Positions 40,728 to 53,080 of a DNA stretch of 64,000 nt are shown here, one piece after another. A model generated the notes under the pieces. The model was not told the origin of the DNA. It ran no database searches and saw only the letters and a list, made by a program, of their open reading frames with translations. A program made the position numbers and the translations under genes. Source of the stretch: Carallia brachiata (Eukaryota > Streptophyta > Magnoliopsida > Malpighiales > Rhizophoraceae); assembly GCA_021464245.1 (NCBI GenBank), contig JADCRB010000057.1, forward strand, positions 1,056,487-1,120,486, in the 5' to 3' direction. Numbering within the stretch: the first letter of the stretch is position 1; each line of letters starts with the position of its first letter.

Positions 40728-43700
40728 ATGTTGCACAGCAAAACCTTTAGTAAGAAGACAAGGGGAGGCAAACTTCACAAGGTTTTCTTTCTTTCTTTCT
40801 TTCTTTCTTTCTTTTTTTGGTTTGGTTGGTTTGGTTTGTTTAAATAAAAATTTAAATATAAAATATGACTGGGCGCAGCTGGTGAGGGAGGTGTATTTGA
40901 GAGATGATATATACTGCGGAGCATCATTTTGCAAAGTATGTGATACTACGGCTGCCCCTTTTACATCATCGTCATCATCATCCTCCTCTTTCACTATCCT
41001 CATCCTCGACACCAATGTCGTTCTCAATCAGGTTTCAACCCCCCCCCCACCTTTTCTTTTTTTGGTTAGAAAAAACATTCCCTCAAGTAGCTTTTTTATA
41101 TTTTTACTTCTGTTTCTAAAAATAAATTATAACTTACGCGGGTGTATGTATGTATGTTTGTTTGTGCACGATGAATGAGCAATGGTAGATTGATTTGCTT
41201 GAGAATCCGGCTATTCGAGATGTGGTCGTCCTTTCCGTTGTCCTCCAAGCAGTTAAGAATAAGAACACTTCCATTTACAATAGACTTCGATCCCTCTGCA
41301 GCGATCCTGCCCGCAAATTCTTCGTTTTCTCTAATGAATTCCACCGGTATCTTCTTCTCCCTCTTTACCGGTTAAAGTTAATTGTGCTATTTGCTTTCTT
41401 CTTCTCCCTCTTTAACGGTTAAAGTTAATAGTCATGTTTTGGCCTTCACCCTACCATGTATCCTCACATGCTTGTCTTACTTGTTGTACCTTTGTAGGGA
41501 CACCTATGTTCAGACCATGACTGGAGAAAGTTCAAATGATCGAAATGATAGAGGTTTCTTTGCTATCTCCCTTTCCATTTCTACACAATCTTTTGCTTTT
41601 CTTATGCAATCAATGATCCCCCTACTTCCCCATGTTTTCTATGTCGTTTACCTCCACGAGTTGCATTTCAGTGTTCTTCTGGCATTCCTAGATTCTCAGC
41701 TTTGACATCTAAAGGCTTTCATTTCAGCAATTAGGGTGGCTGCTAGATGGTATCAGACTCATCTTGGAGATGCAGCAAGGATTTTACTCATCACTAACGA
41801 CAAGGAAAATAGGAGGAAGGCTATTGAAGACGGTGGTTCTGCTGAGACAAGTATGTACACTCTTCTCTCTCTATGTATCTTGTAACTCCTGAAATGGTTC
41901 TGAATTTCTGATTTTAGAAGCATTGAACTTATCTAATCAGCATCATTTTCACAGTCAGAGCTAAGGCATTTCCATTTGACAAGCTTTTTTGTGAGGCTTT
42001 CTCCTAAAATTATTGTTTTGTTTCAGTTGAGGCATATGTGAAATCCCTGGGTCAGCCTGCTTTGCTTGACCTGTTGATTCAGCCTGCATCCGAAGATGTT
42101 ATCATGGAGAAGGTTGAAGATTTGGGACCTTCAAGGGGGAAAATTGTTTTTCTGGAGGTACTGCTATGAATTAATCTAATCTCGGTCCCTCGTTGTTCTG
42201 GTTGGCATGAAAGAAATGTTTAGTTAATACAATTGCTTGACCCCCATTCTATGTTCAGCATAAGCCCATGTCAGAGATCACTTCTGGTCTGATCAGCGGA
42301 ATATACCGTAAAGGAACTGCTTGTTAGCGAATACAATCCATTCGAAGCATGTGTTCAAAGTGTGAGCATTGCTGATGAAATAGTCATTTATGGCCGTGCA
42401 AACATGAATAGGGCTTTTGATGGTGATATGTGGCGGTGGAACTTCTTCCCCAAGATCAGTGGCGTGAGGAGAGATCCTTATTCATGGGTGATGAAGGTTT
42501 GGGTTCCAATGCCTTTTGGCATCCTCAAAGTTTGTCTATGTGCTAAGTAACAGGTTCTGTATCTCTGTGTGTGTGCGTGTGTACATTGCATCTTGGGTTT
42601 GGGGGGGGGGGGGGGGGGGCATTAGCATAACCTTGGTGGTAATTTTAAATAAATTTCCCTTTCTCTTGAAGAGGATGACGAAGAAGATGTACAGCTAGCT
42701 CCAAGTAGTGCAGATGATGCTCCTAGAACTACTAATGCTGTATCAAGTTCTGTTGGTGGCTCAAATCTCGCCTCATCTCGTGCATGTGGCCGTGTTGTTG
42801 GTATCATCAAGCGGAACTGGAATTCGTAAGTTGTCCTGCCTTGTGTTTGCGCATGCCATATATGTTACTCCTATGTAGAAGCCATGAAAGCACCTCGTGA
42901 TAATATTCTTAATGATAGAACCATATCTGTGTGGTTTAACCTGTTCAAGCAAGCACGCCAACCAGCTTTTTATTCTTGGAGGATTTTTTTTCCGTGTAGA
43001 ATGTGTTGATTTATGAGTTGATCTGTTTGTGGAATGTCTGTGTATAATATCTAGTGGAAACAATAATTTTTGTTCATTTTTGGACTATGGATTCATCTTT
43101 CCACTTGAATGATTGCTTGCAGTTATTGTGGATCTTTGGAGCCTATGCCAATGCCAGCTGGGAGTGGGGGAATTGCCCGCGCATTATTTGTCTCCAAAGA
43201 TCGTAGAATCCCCAAGATTAGGATTCAAACCCGACAGCTTGAAAATCTTCTGGACAAAATAATTATTGTAGCAGTTGATTCTTGGGATCGTCAATCACGA
43301 TACCCTTCTGGCCATTATGTACGGAGTATAGGAGAGATAGTGATAGAGATACTGAAACTGAGGTTTATACTGATGCTTTCATCTGCTTGTATTGAGTTCT
43401 TGTGATTGGGATAATTGAAAGTTTTGGTATTTCAACTGATGCTGGGGAGTAGGGTTTTGGAAAAGAGTTCCTGAAGCACCATGCACTTGATCTTAACTAA
43501 TGTTAATCGCCTCTGTGGATGCTGCAGGTGGTCTTGATAGAGAATAATATTGATGCAGGGCCTTTCTCTGCACAAGTTTTGGCATGCTTACCACCATTGC
43601 CCTGGTCAGTTTCTGCGGAAGATTTGGCCAATCCTATTAGGAAGGACTTACGCCATTTACGCGTGTTTAGTGTTGATCCGCCAGGTGAGCAAGTTATTTA

Positions 43701-46700
43701 CATTTCATTCTTTCTATTATGTGTGGCTTGAAATTTTTCTCCTCTCTGCAAATCGATTTGGTTGGTTTCTTAAATTTTAGAATATATTACACTCTTATGG
43801 TAATTGCAGGATGCAAGGATATCGATGATGCACTGCACTGCACAAAGCTTCCAAGTGGAAATTTTGAAGTTGGAGTCCGTATCCTCAAACTTGCCTACTT
43901 TAGATAACATTTTCAATTGTAAATTTTTGAATCAGTTCTTTTTGTAGACAGTAAAATTGAGAGAAATCTAAACACCATTGCAGCTATATAAACTTTATCT
44001 ATTGTGTATTTTTCTGTATAAAATTGTATAATTGTGGATGGAGGAATATGTGTACAAATACAACAGGCTGGTTGCATTGCTGTCCCTTTACTTTACTTTC
44101 TTTGTTTTTTTTTTTTGTGTTTCCTTTAGATAGTTTTTCTGCAATAATTACATTTTGTGTAATATCTTGTTTAGATTCGTGTTCTTTTTATGGCTCATCC
44201 TGTTTTCTCAATGAGGTGCCATTGCCATTTATCATTACAAACGTGCAATTTTTTTCCTTTGAATGGTGTCCCTGTGCACAATGCTCCTGCGTTGTAGGGG
44301 TTGGGGAAGGGTTAGAACCTTACCCTTGATTTCACAAATATGCTGGTTCCGTGGGTTTAACTTGCAACCTTTAGGTCACAATGGAGTAACCTTACCGTTA
44401 CACCAATGTTCGCTTTCCATGTGTAGTGTTTTTCTTTATTATTGATAAATTAGACATTGCTGATGTAACAAATTTCGTTCATCCTGGCACGCCACTTGAT
44501 TATGAGGCTACACAAAGGGGAACATCTGTGTACCTTGTCGAGCGTCGGATAGACATGCTTCCAAAACCTCTAACAGAAGGTAGTTATTGAATTGCACATA
44601 GAGTGATAATACAAATTTATCAGGATTAAACGTTTCACTTAGTAAGAAATTTTATTGTGCAGATATATGTTCTCTTCGAGCAGATGTGGAACGGCTAGCT
44701 TTTTCTATCAGTTGGGTATGTGGTTCAATTCTTAGCAATTGTAAAAGTTTCAAATTTCTGTTTCTCTACGAATTGCCCTTGACTCACCGCAAAGAGGAAT
44801 TCTATTGAATTGTTCCTGCTTTTGTATGGGTATGCCCATGCCTATGTGTGAGTGCAAATACTCAATTCAATTGATGTGTAATTGGACATATATCTGCGGT
44901 TTTTACCTTGGTTGATTGATTGAAATCGCAGGAAATGAGCCCGGAAGCAGATATTATTTCAACAAGTTACACAAAAAGTGTAATTAGATCATGTGCAGCA
45001 TTGTCCTACATTGAAGCTCAGGCTCGTCTGGATGATAGGTACAGTTATGACTAACAATTGTGATTGTGTGTTGTCCAGGCTCTACCGTTTCTTGTGAGAT
45101 TTGCTTTATGTTTCCTCGTCCAGTCATAAATGAGATTTTTCTTTTCTAGGAACGGTCTAGAAATTCTCCCAATGACTTCCACAAAATCATTCTATTTTGT
45201 CACATCGGTACAGAATTTACATGTCTGGTCCTTCTACTTCTATGATGGCAAGCACAATATAGGTCAGAAAAAGATACCATGGCATGGCCAGTATTTTTCT
45301 GTGCAAAGGTTGTCTTCTGAACATCCTTGACAAGCATCTAGACTCCGCACCATACCAATGGAAAAGTGGTTTTACAGATTTTACTGGAAATAAGTTTACT
45401 TTGTGGTGTGAATGTCCTCTTAAGAGACTGTGAACTGCCCTGTTAGATTTGCATATTTTTTGTGGAACTGACATCTGTGGAATTTTGAATCGGATCTGCT
45501 AATTTAACATGGACCTTAAAAAAATCGTTTCTCATGGCAAAAAACAGCACTATTGAGCTAAGTCTTTGCATTGACATGAACCAGAGACTCAGGCAGTCGG
45601 CCTGGACACTGAAAATGTATGGAAATGATCTAGGTTCAGGACCAAAGAAATGTCTGCCTACTTCTTTGTGCATAGTGGAATTAGCTGTTGAATTTTCTGG
45701 ATTCTATCTTTTTGTTTTTTTTCAATGTTCTGGATTCTCCTTCAAGGTGTCTTATTCACTTGCATATGGGGTTCTTAACTGATTTGCAGCCGATTGTTGG
45801 ATCCATTAACTGAAGACTTGAGAAATATGAATACTTTGGCAAAGGTTGCATGCTTGGTTTTGCTTCAATGTTTTCCTTGGGACCCTTGAAAACAGAACCA
45901 ATTTTCTTGTTAATTATTGTTATGTAGATAATGAGAGAGAGGCGGATCAAGAGAGGAGCACCAACTCTTGCTTCTGCTGAAGTCAAATTTGAGATTGATG
46001 CTGAGACTCATGAACCTCTTGATATTCGTATGATTTTCAAAAGCAAATTGATTTCCTTTGCCAATGAAATAAAGAGCTTTACTTTATAAATTAGAATCTT
46101 GATATTTCAGTTCACTTATGCCCAGCATGTTCACCTGTTCCATTTTTGCTTGCATAAAAAGTTATTAAAACAGTCCATATATTTTCAGATTTCCACTCTC
46201 CACCACAGCCACTTTTTAGACTTGTCACTTTGTATATTTTGGTGCATCACTAGTGCACTGTGAACTTTACCAGCTGTCGTGATGACTGCCTGCATATGGT
46301 CAACTTTGTCCATGATTTTCCCAAAGCTCTAGCGTTGAACTGCCAATCTGTTTTATGGCGTTATCTGTTTTAGATTTTGTATTGGTATCTTTCCTTGTCC
46401 ATTCCTCTTTCATCTTTAATATTTATTTATTATTTATTTTGCAACGCACTGGGCTGCTCCTGCAGGCATGGATCAAACTCGAGAAGCGAATCGGATGGTA
46501 GAGGAGTTTATGCTTGCTGCCAATGTTTCAGTAGCTGAACAAATCCTCAAGCATTTTCCTGGGTTTTCACTTTTGAGGTAAAGTGATGTTATTTGCTACA
46601 TTTGTAACCACTGTCTGGATTTTTAATTTTCTTCTCCTTATATCAGAAACGTCACTTGCCTGCGTATCCTGCCTTTATGTTGACCTTTCAACAAATCCTG

Positions 46701-49700
46701 TCATTTCATTAACCATTGTTATTTGCATTAGTTATACATCAATTCAGTTAGTGCTGTGATTACAGAGGGGCTTTTTGGTGATCTCTCCTTTGTTTGGGAA
46801 AAAAAGAGGAGAAGAGGAATATGTGGGAGGAGTGAATGTTGGAAGGGAGGAAGGTATTCATCCTTCTTGTGTTTGGGAGAGTGTAATGTGAGGAAAGAAA
46901 AGTAAAAAAATTTTTTTTTGGAATGAGCGAAAGTAAAAGGAAAAAATATATGTATTATAATACTAATTTTATCCCTAAGAAGTAAAAATTGAAATTAAAC
47001 GTAAGGATAAAATTGTAACGTCTCACCAATTTCTTCTCATTTCGACTTCCCAAATGTGGGAGTGTTCTGTAATACTGGAATTCCTTCCTGGCTGAAGGAA
47101 TTCCACGTTCCCAATCATAGGGCAATGTTCCGTCGGAACTTTTAGTTGTTGTGTTGAGATTCGTTTTCTCACAAACATTATTAAACCCACTTCTCATCTG
47201 TCGCACTCATGGGTGTTAATAGAATCTTCATGTGTTACTTAACCTAAAATATATCAAAAATCATGGCGGAGGAAAAAGTGATCAACTATATTACCTTTTT
47301 TCTTAATACTATTTGACCTAAATGACCGTCTTATTTATAATTTTTATTTCCTCATGTGTCAAACTTTTAATTGTTTTTTATTGCATAATGTGTTTTGGAT
47401 GGCTACTGTTTGCTGGATGGAACTTTTTTAAAATCCTAATTGCTTGAAAATTCTTATTCTATTAATGTTACTCTTCAATGTGACAGTTTAGAATCCTTAT
47501 CATAGTGATTTCTTTATTCAATGTGATTTCCTTATTAAAGTATATACTTAGAAATAAATTTCAAAATTTTGTTATTTGTCATTTTACTTGGAAACTAATT
47601 ATTCGCTTTGGGTTACCTTTGTTTAAACACTGCTGCAATTGTGTGGTTGATCGGTATATCCTCTATGTGCAGGCGTCATCCTACGCCAACTAAAGACATG
47701 CTTGAACCTTTGGTGCGTACAGCTGCTGCTGTTGGTCTGGACTTCGATGTATCATCATCTAAAGCATTAGCTGATTCGCTGGACCATGCTGTGGTGAGGC
47801 TTTGTTTAAATGCACGTTGTTTTTTTCTGTCTTGAGTCCATTTCTTTGCATTATATGTGTTCTTGGCATATTTAGTTGCAGATGGTTTGCCGGCCTTTTG
47901 AATTTGTTTCACAGCATAGCTTCTGATTTGTCTTGTCTGTTCGTTGGTGTTCCCTGTTGAGTCCGGGGTGCCTGCATTTATGCATATGCTGTTTGTGCTT
48001 TGCTCTCAAATATACATAAAGAAATAATAGAGTCACACTCGTTGATCTGTGCAAGTATAATGTGTCAGGAATTGAGTTTTTCTTAGTGCAAAATCTTATC
48101 GTACCAATTGTAAACTTTTGCGTTATGTTCACGATTTTGCTTCATCGATCTTTCTTCATTTGCCTTCTCTGATATTTTGTAAAAATAATATTTTCCAGGG
48201 TGATGAACCATACTTTAACGAGCTTATCCGTATAATGGCGACCAGATGTATGCCACGGGTAATTTTGCTTGATAGTTGAGTCTCAAAGATGCTATCCATC
48301 AAGGATTTTCTAATGTTTAGCCTGTTCTTGGTTTGTAACCAGGCGGTGTATTTTCGTAGTGGGGATTTGAGCCCCCCAAATTTCATCACTATGGACTTGC
48401 CGCACCAAAATATACTCATTTCACATCACCTATCAGGAGATATGCTGGTTAGTGGGAGTTTTGATGTTGTTGAGTTTATAGCTGGTAAAAAGGGTATCTG
48501 AAGTCAAGTTTTTTCTCTGCTTTCAGATGTCATTGTACACAGGTTGCTTGCTGGATCTTTAGGCATATACAAACTTCCAATGGTATCTGGAGACAGAACC
48601 AGCTAACGAGCATTGCTGAAAGTCAGTAACACACCTCCTCTGTCAACTCTGTTGTTGTAAATAAATAAAATGCTCAAATATTGTGAGTTTGTAGACAGGG
48701 CACATGAACAGAATATAACCAAAAATAGTCAAGAAATATTGGCTGGAGACACTCAGGGACTTGGTTTATTGATGACTAGACTCCAAGTATTGGTCTTGAC
48801 ACAATGCTAAACCTCTACATGGAACCTACGACACCCAGTCTCATGCTAAAATAACACTACACGACCTTAAATTGATTGGTTATTTCTGTCTTGTAGCCAA
48901 CTCTCTCCAACATTCCGTCTAAACCACAGTAGCATCCCCAATAATACATGCAAGAATTCTTTTATAATGGATACTTACACTCTATCAAATGTGCTTCGTG
49001 GATTTCCGACTATCTATTCCTCATTGTTTTGCTTGACCAAACCTTTCTGGGTTTCATGAAGCCACTACTAAATGCTTTTAATGGATCTCTGGCAGATTTA
49101 AATTACCGTCATAGGAATGCTCGGATGGCAAGCTGGCACTCAAGAGAGCTCCATACTCTCATATACTTCAGAAAACGGTCCGTGTTGTTATCTTGCAAAC
49201 CTCCCAAAAAACAGTGGAAAAAAAATGAAAAAGAATAGAAAAAGCGACCCACAAAAGAATATTTGCCAATTTAATTCCTTTTCTTTTCTCCTTCATTGCA
49301 GGCCCACAGACACAGAGGCCAGAATTGTGAAGATTAGATCCAACGGTTTTATTGTTTTTGTGCCCGAGTATGTTGTCTTATGCTTTTCTTGTTTACCTCC
49401 TCTTATGCATAGCTCTTGTTCTTCTTTTACGCACTGGCTTCCTTATCTTTCTTTTCTTCTACTGTGGAAACAACCGTAATGTTGATTTTGGGTAGTCTAA
49501 AGCATGTCTTCTCTCTTACCTCTAAAATGGGAAAGAGAATCTGGACAATTTCTTATGGTTATAGTCACAGGTTGCCTTTAGTTTGAATATATTTCCTCTT
49601 CTGTAAAAAACCCAAAGTTGCTTCGCAGACGACAAAATTGAATGAGAGAGAATGGTAATTTATAAAGCCCAGGCAATCACTCTCACTTGAAACACCTGTT

Positions 49701-50240
49701 CATGATTTCCAGGGCACATATTCTACACTGAGATGCAAAGAAGAGAAGCAAAAAACGATAGAATTGATTTGCTGCTGCTGCTGCTTATTTTAATTACAGA
49801 ATCACACTCAAACCTGGCAATAAAATTAATCAAAAATCTTAAAATGTGCTAGCAACATTTAGAGGGCTTGTCATGGAGTTTATGTATGATATTCCGCAAC
49901 ATTCTATTTTGTCCTAAATAGGCCCCCCAATACTATTAGTAGTTGTAGAGCAGAGTAGGTCTGTCTTGAATTGATTCTTTGCGGTCCGCGCTGGTTGTTA
50001 TATGTGTCTGTACGTGCAAGTGACAATGATATTTGCTTCAGGTATGGTATCGAGGGGCCAGTCTACTTGACACCAAGGGGTGAGAAAGGAAGTGGGGAAT
50101 GGTTTGTAGATAGGCAGCAGCAGAAAATCAAGAAGATGGATGGTTCTGTTTCTTACGGTATCTTGCAGAGAGTGAATCTTCACTTGGAGGTTGTGGAGCC
50201 CCAACCCAACAGGCCAAAACTTCAACTTACTCTTATCTAA
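40728..50240 (+). CDS. RRP44A: Exosome complex exonuclease RRP44 homolog A (DIS3), with five apparent small deletions
   Basis: Catalytic subunit of the RNA exosome: PIN endonuclease plus RNB 3'-5' exonuclease. Twenty-four exons: 40728-40781, 40879-41031, 41189-41346, 41498-41553, 41728-41850, 42027-42157, 42259-42496, 42672-42825, 43123-43362, 43528-43684, 43810-43878, 44454-44579, 44663-44715, 44932-45038, 45790-45844, 45928-46027, 46466-46577, 47673-47793, 48199-48258, 48343-48447, 48527-48621, 49096-49177, 49302-49367 and 50042-50240. Motifs: MLHSKTF.KKTR start, [13 protein letters not shown] Asp in LDTNVVL, cold-shock regions, RNB core [25 protein letters not shown], and an S1 domain ending [12 protein letters not shown]. 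Exons 7 (two sites), 9, 20 and 21 are short by 2+1, 1, 1 and 1 bases, breaking the frame although all splice sites and phases are kept. Corrected length is about 939 residues, near that of Arabidopsis RRP44A. Confidence 0.93.
40785..40817 (+). repeat. (CTTT)n microsatellite in RRP44 intron 1
   Basis: Tetranucleotide run of about seven TTTC units directly after the exon 1 donor. Confidence 0.9.
42601..42619 (+). repeat. Poly-G tract of about 19 in RRP44 intron 7
   Basis: Uninterrupted run of G; similar to the poly-G tract at 2047-2062. Confidence 0.9.
44250..44412 (-). mobile_element. tRNA-derived SINE (Au-like) in RRP44 intron 11
   Basis: On the minus strand it starts TTGGTGTAACGGTAAGGTTA (pol III A-box region), continues CTCCATTGTGACCT and a degenerate B box, then AAGGGTAAGGTT...AACCCTTCCCCAACCCC, and ends GGAGCATTGTGCAC plus a short A-rich tail. 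This order matches the Au family of plant SINEs known from many angiosperms. Only about 163 bp, diverged, inserted opposite to the gene. Confidence 0.8.
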
Positions 50241-51704
50241 TTGTGGGTGGCATTGTGTTCAGATTGCTCTTTTCGAATCAGCAACTCTATTGGAAATTAT
50301 TGAAGCTATAGCCACGTATTGAGTTATATTTGTTTAGGTTGACTCATGTTGATGGTGGAAGAGTGTGAGCTTTTGTTTTGTTTTTTGTTTGTTTGTTTTT
50401 TTTTTTTTTGTGGTTTTTTATTTTCAGATAGTTTTGTAATGTGGTTTTCTTTTAACTCAAATACAACTCGTCTTGGACCGCGTGTATATTCAAATATGGG
50501 CGTAACGGTGTGTTTGGATTGTGAAATTTTAATGAAAAAAAAATTGTGAGAAATAAAATTATGATAAAAGAAAATTGTACAAATAATAAAAAATAAAATT
50601 TGAAATTTAGATTAAATGAGAAAATAATGAAAAAAAAAGTGTATAATTAAAGTTACGAATAATGCTCTTACAAAATATAAGCGATTGAAATATAATTGAA
50701 CTATTTTGGTAATTTTAGTGTTTATTTTCGATTTTGTTTTGTTTTTATTTGTTTGACTTTTAAAATAAATTTCTCTGACACCACACGGATGCTCCCCTGA
50801 TTTGCATTTCTCATGAAATACAAATGCTGAAATTTGCCTAGATAAGCGTGATTTCTTTGTCTTTTATTTCTTATAAGCAAAACAAAAGACTGTAAATCTG
50901 TGATCGTAATGATTTATGATGGTTAGGCATTTGGGTTTCTTATAAAGTCTTTGGAGGGGGCATTTCATGCCCATCTGGAGTCTCTTTTTTTTTTTTTTTT
51001 TTTTTTTTCTTTCAGTCTCGGGCGTAAATATACGCATCAATATTTATGTCTTTTCTCTCATTACATTCGTTTGATCACAACAGTTGTATCCCTACTTATC
51101 AAAAAATTGTAGCTCTAACCTAAGAAGAAAACGAAATGGCACAAGCTACGGCTAAAAATTTCCTTTATTATTTTTTAAAAATTTCCTTTACTATTTTTCT
51201 TTTTTATTTTTGTCAATTGGTACATCGAAAAAAAATAAAAAAAAAAAAACTTCTTTTGCTCCTAATCTTGTATTTCCGATTTTTTTTTTTTTTAAAAAGC
51301 AAAGGAAAAAAAAAAGAAGGCGAAAAAAGTTGGGGCAGTGAAGGGTAGTTTGTATGTTGAATTTGAGTTTATACTTCAACCCCATGAGGAGGGTAGGGTA
51401 GCGGTGAGAGAGGAGAGGAGGATGGAAGGAAAGGGGGGATGTTTCAGGAGAGGAGGATGGACATGTAGATGTGTGGACCAAAAGGGTGAGAGCCAGGGCA
51501 GCAACCAAACCAAGTGTATGCCCATAAGAAGAAGAGAAGAAGAAGAAGAAGAGTACTGAACACTCTTCTTCACCCCCGCATCAAACAGCTGTGTCATTGT
51601 ACCTGCCAGCCAGCATTGCCATCCATCCATCCATCCATCCATCCATCAATCCATCAAGTGTGTGTTGTTACCAATATTCATGGCAGGCGGCAGGGTGTAC
51701 TGAG
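50241..51704. other. Intergenic downstream of RRP44
   Basis: RRP44 3' UTR, then AT-rich DNA with long poly-T and poly-A runs (50988-51009, 51227-51250) and a purine-rich stretch at 51380-51560. No recognised gene; the ORFs here are low-complexity. Confidence 0.55.
51619..51656 (+). repeat. (ATCC)n microsatellite
   Basis: CCAT/ATCC tetranucleotide run of about nine units with one variant near its end. Confidence 0.9.
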
Positions 51705-52200
51705 TCATTGGTCTCAGCAAAAATTTCTGCTTAGCAAAAAAACTAAGATAGAGAAAAAAAATTAAAAAAATTGAAAGATCAAATCTTTTTACTGGGATTG
51801 GAGTGCAACAATGGGGGAATCTGAAAATGGGGTAAGTAAAAACAACAAAGAAAGATATCCAAAGACAAAATACTAACCTTCTTGAGTCGGAGGGCGCGAA
51901 CGGCGAGGCTGGTGGTGGAGGAGGAGGAGGAGCAGCGGAGGAGAAGAGGGGAAGAGGGGGGTTTAGTGGGGGTGGAGGAGGAAGAGGCGGCCAAGTGAAG
52001 AAGAAGATGCCTTAATTAATGGCTTTGAAGACAGACCCCTCGCTTTCAATGCCTCCATTCCCTCTCCTCTCCTTTCTCCTCTCTCTGCTCTCTTCTCTCT
52101 TCTCTCTGTCTATGCGTCTTCTGCTTCTGCTTCTGCTTCTGGCCTTCTGCGCTTTATTGTTTATCCAATTGCGAGGCTGGTGACTTATTTAAACCTTTTT
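51705..52200 (-). pseudogene. Duplicated fragment of LysRS exon 1 with flanking intron 1 and upstream DNA
   Basis: Matches 39462-40020 along its length and in the same orientation: TCATTGGTCTCAGCA, GAAAGATATCCAAAGACAAAA, the exon 1 donor (AAGAAG/GTTAG), the start codon context (MEAL.ARGLSSKPL) and CCTTCTGCGCTTTATTGTTT upstream. Compared with exon 1 it carries a four-base TTAA insertion after SSKPL, an extra CTT and an internal deletion of the Ser-rich part, so the frame shifts and stops early. No other LysRS exon follows, so it cannot make the enzyme. Confidence 0.9.
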
Positions 52201-52934
52201 TTTAACCTTTATTTAAAAAAAAAAAAAAAAAAAAAAAGGAGTAAATTTTCAAGCGGATTTTGCCCAAACGACGGCCCATAACCATAACGTTAGGGTTGTG
52301 AGGGAAGAGCGAGTCAAAGTCCAATGCCCAACATTCAAACAAACAAGTACACTACACTACACACTTGTTTTTGTGTTCAAAGGTAGAAAAACGAAACTTA
52401 TGATCCAAAAAGAAAAACGAAACTAATTAAAAAGAAAAAAAAAAGAAAAAAAAAAACAGATATTTGTAATAAAGGAGGGCATGTTGGACAATGGACATGC
52501 ATCCACACAAATAATGATGCATATATACATTACAGACCATGAGATACTGGGCACTTTCGTTCTATTTCTAAGGTTTCATTTTTGGGCTTCTGCTTGGACT
52601 CATCTTCCACGAGACTTATGTGCCAAAATGAAATCTTCCGCGCACTTATTAGCCCCTTTAGGGGTCGCTCGAGCTGCCCTTGAACGTTGATTGGGGCCCA
52701 AACTGACCCAATTTGCTATTAAGATTTTATTTTCTTTTAGACTTTTTTTTTTCTTTTTACATTGAGTTCACATTAATTCTGTTGGAAATCTGTGGGGGCA
52801 TCTCCTGCGGTTTTGTCCTGATGATTAATAGATACATAGCAGAACTTAAAGAGAGATTATTTACAAACTAAATGAGTAATGAGTAAACACAGTAAATGTG
52901 GTGAGACAGAATTCCTCACTCTACGCCTTACAGA

Positions 52935-53080
52935 ACTCAGAGACTGGAAAATTAAACTGCTTTTGAACACTGTTATGGTTCAACAGGAACATGCAAGCCC
53001 CTTCTCTTCTCTGGTGTGCACACATAAAATAAGGATATAGTCTGTAGAATGAGATGCACCTGAGAGAGATCTATATCACT
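52935..53080. repeat. Second block of the LysRS/RRP44 upstream duplication
   Basis: AGAGACTGGAAAATTAAACTG...GTTCAACAGGAACAT...GGATATAGTCTGTAGAATGAGATG matches 40185-40340. It is separated from the first block by about 0.7 kb of unrelated DNA that replaces the AT-rich 40020-40180. Confidence 0.85.

Noticed and set aside
46955..47206. Minus-strand ORF of 83 codons inside RRP44A intron 17
   Set aside because: Not a known protein and lies in intron DNA. The surrounding 46780-47210 looks like a decayed insertion, but I could not define ends or duplications.
40728..50240. Calling RRP44A a processed or clearly dead pseudogene
   Set aside because: All introns are present with correct splice sites, and catalytic motifs are intact; single-base deletions may be assembly errors, so it is kept as a gene with frame problems.
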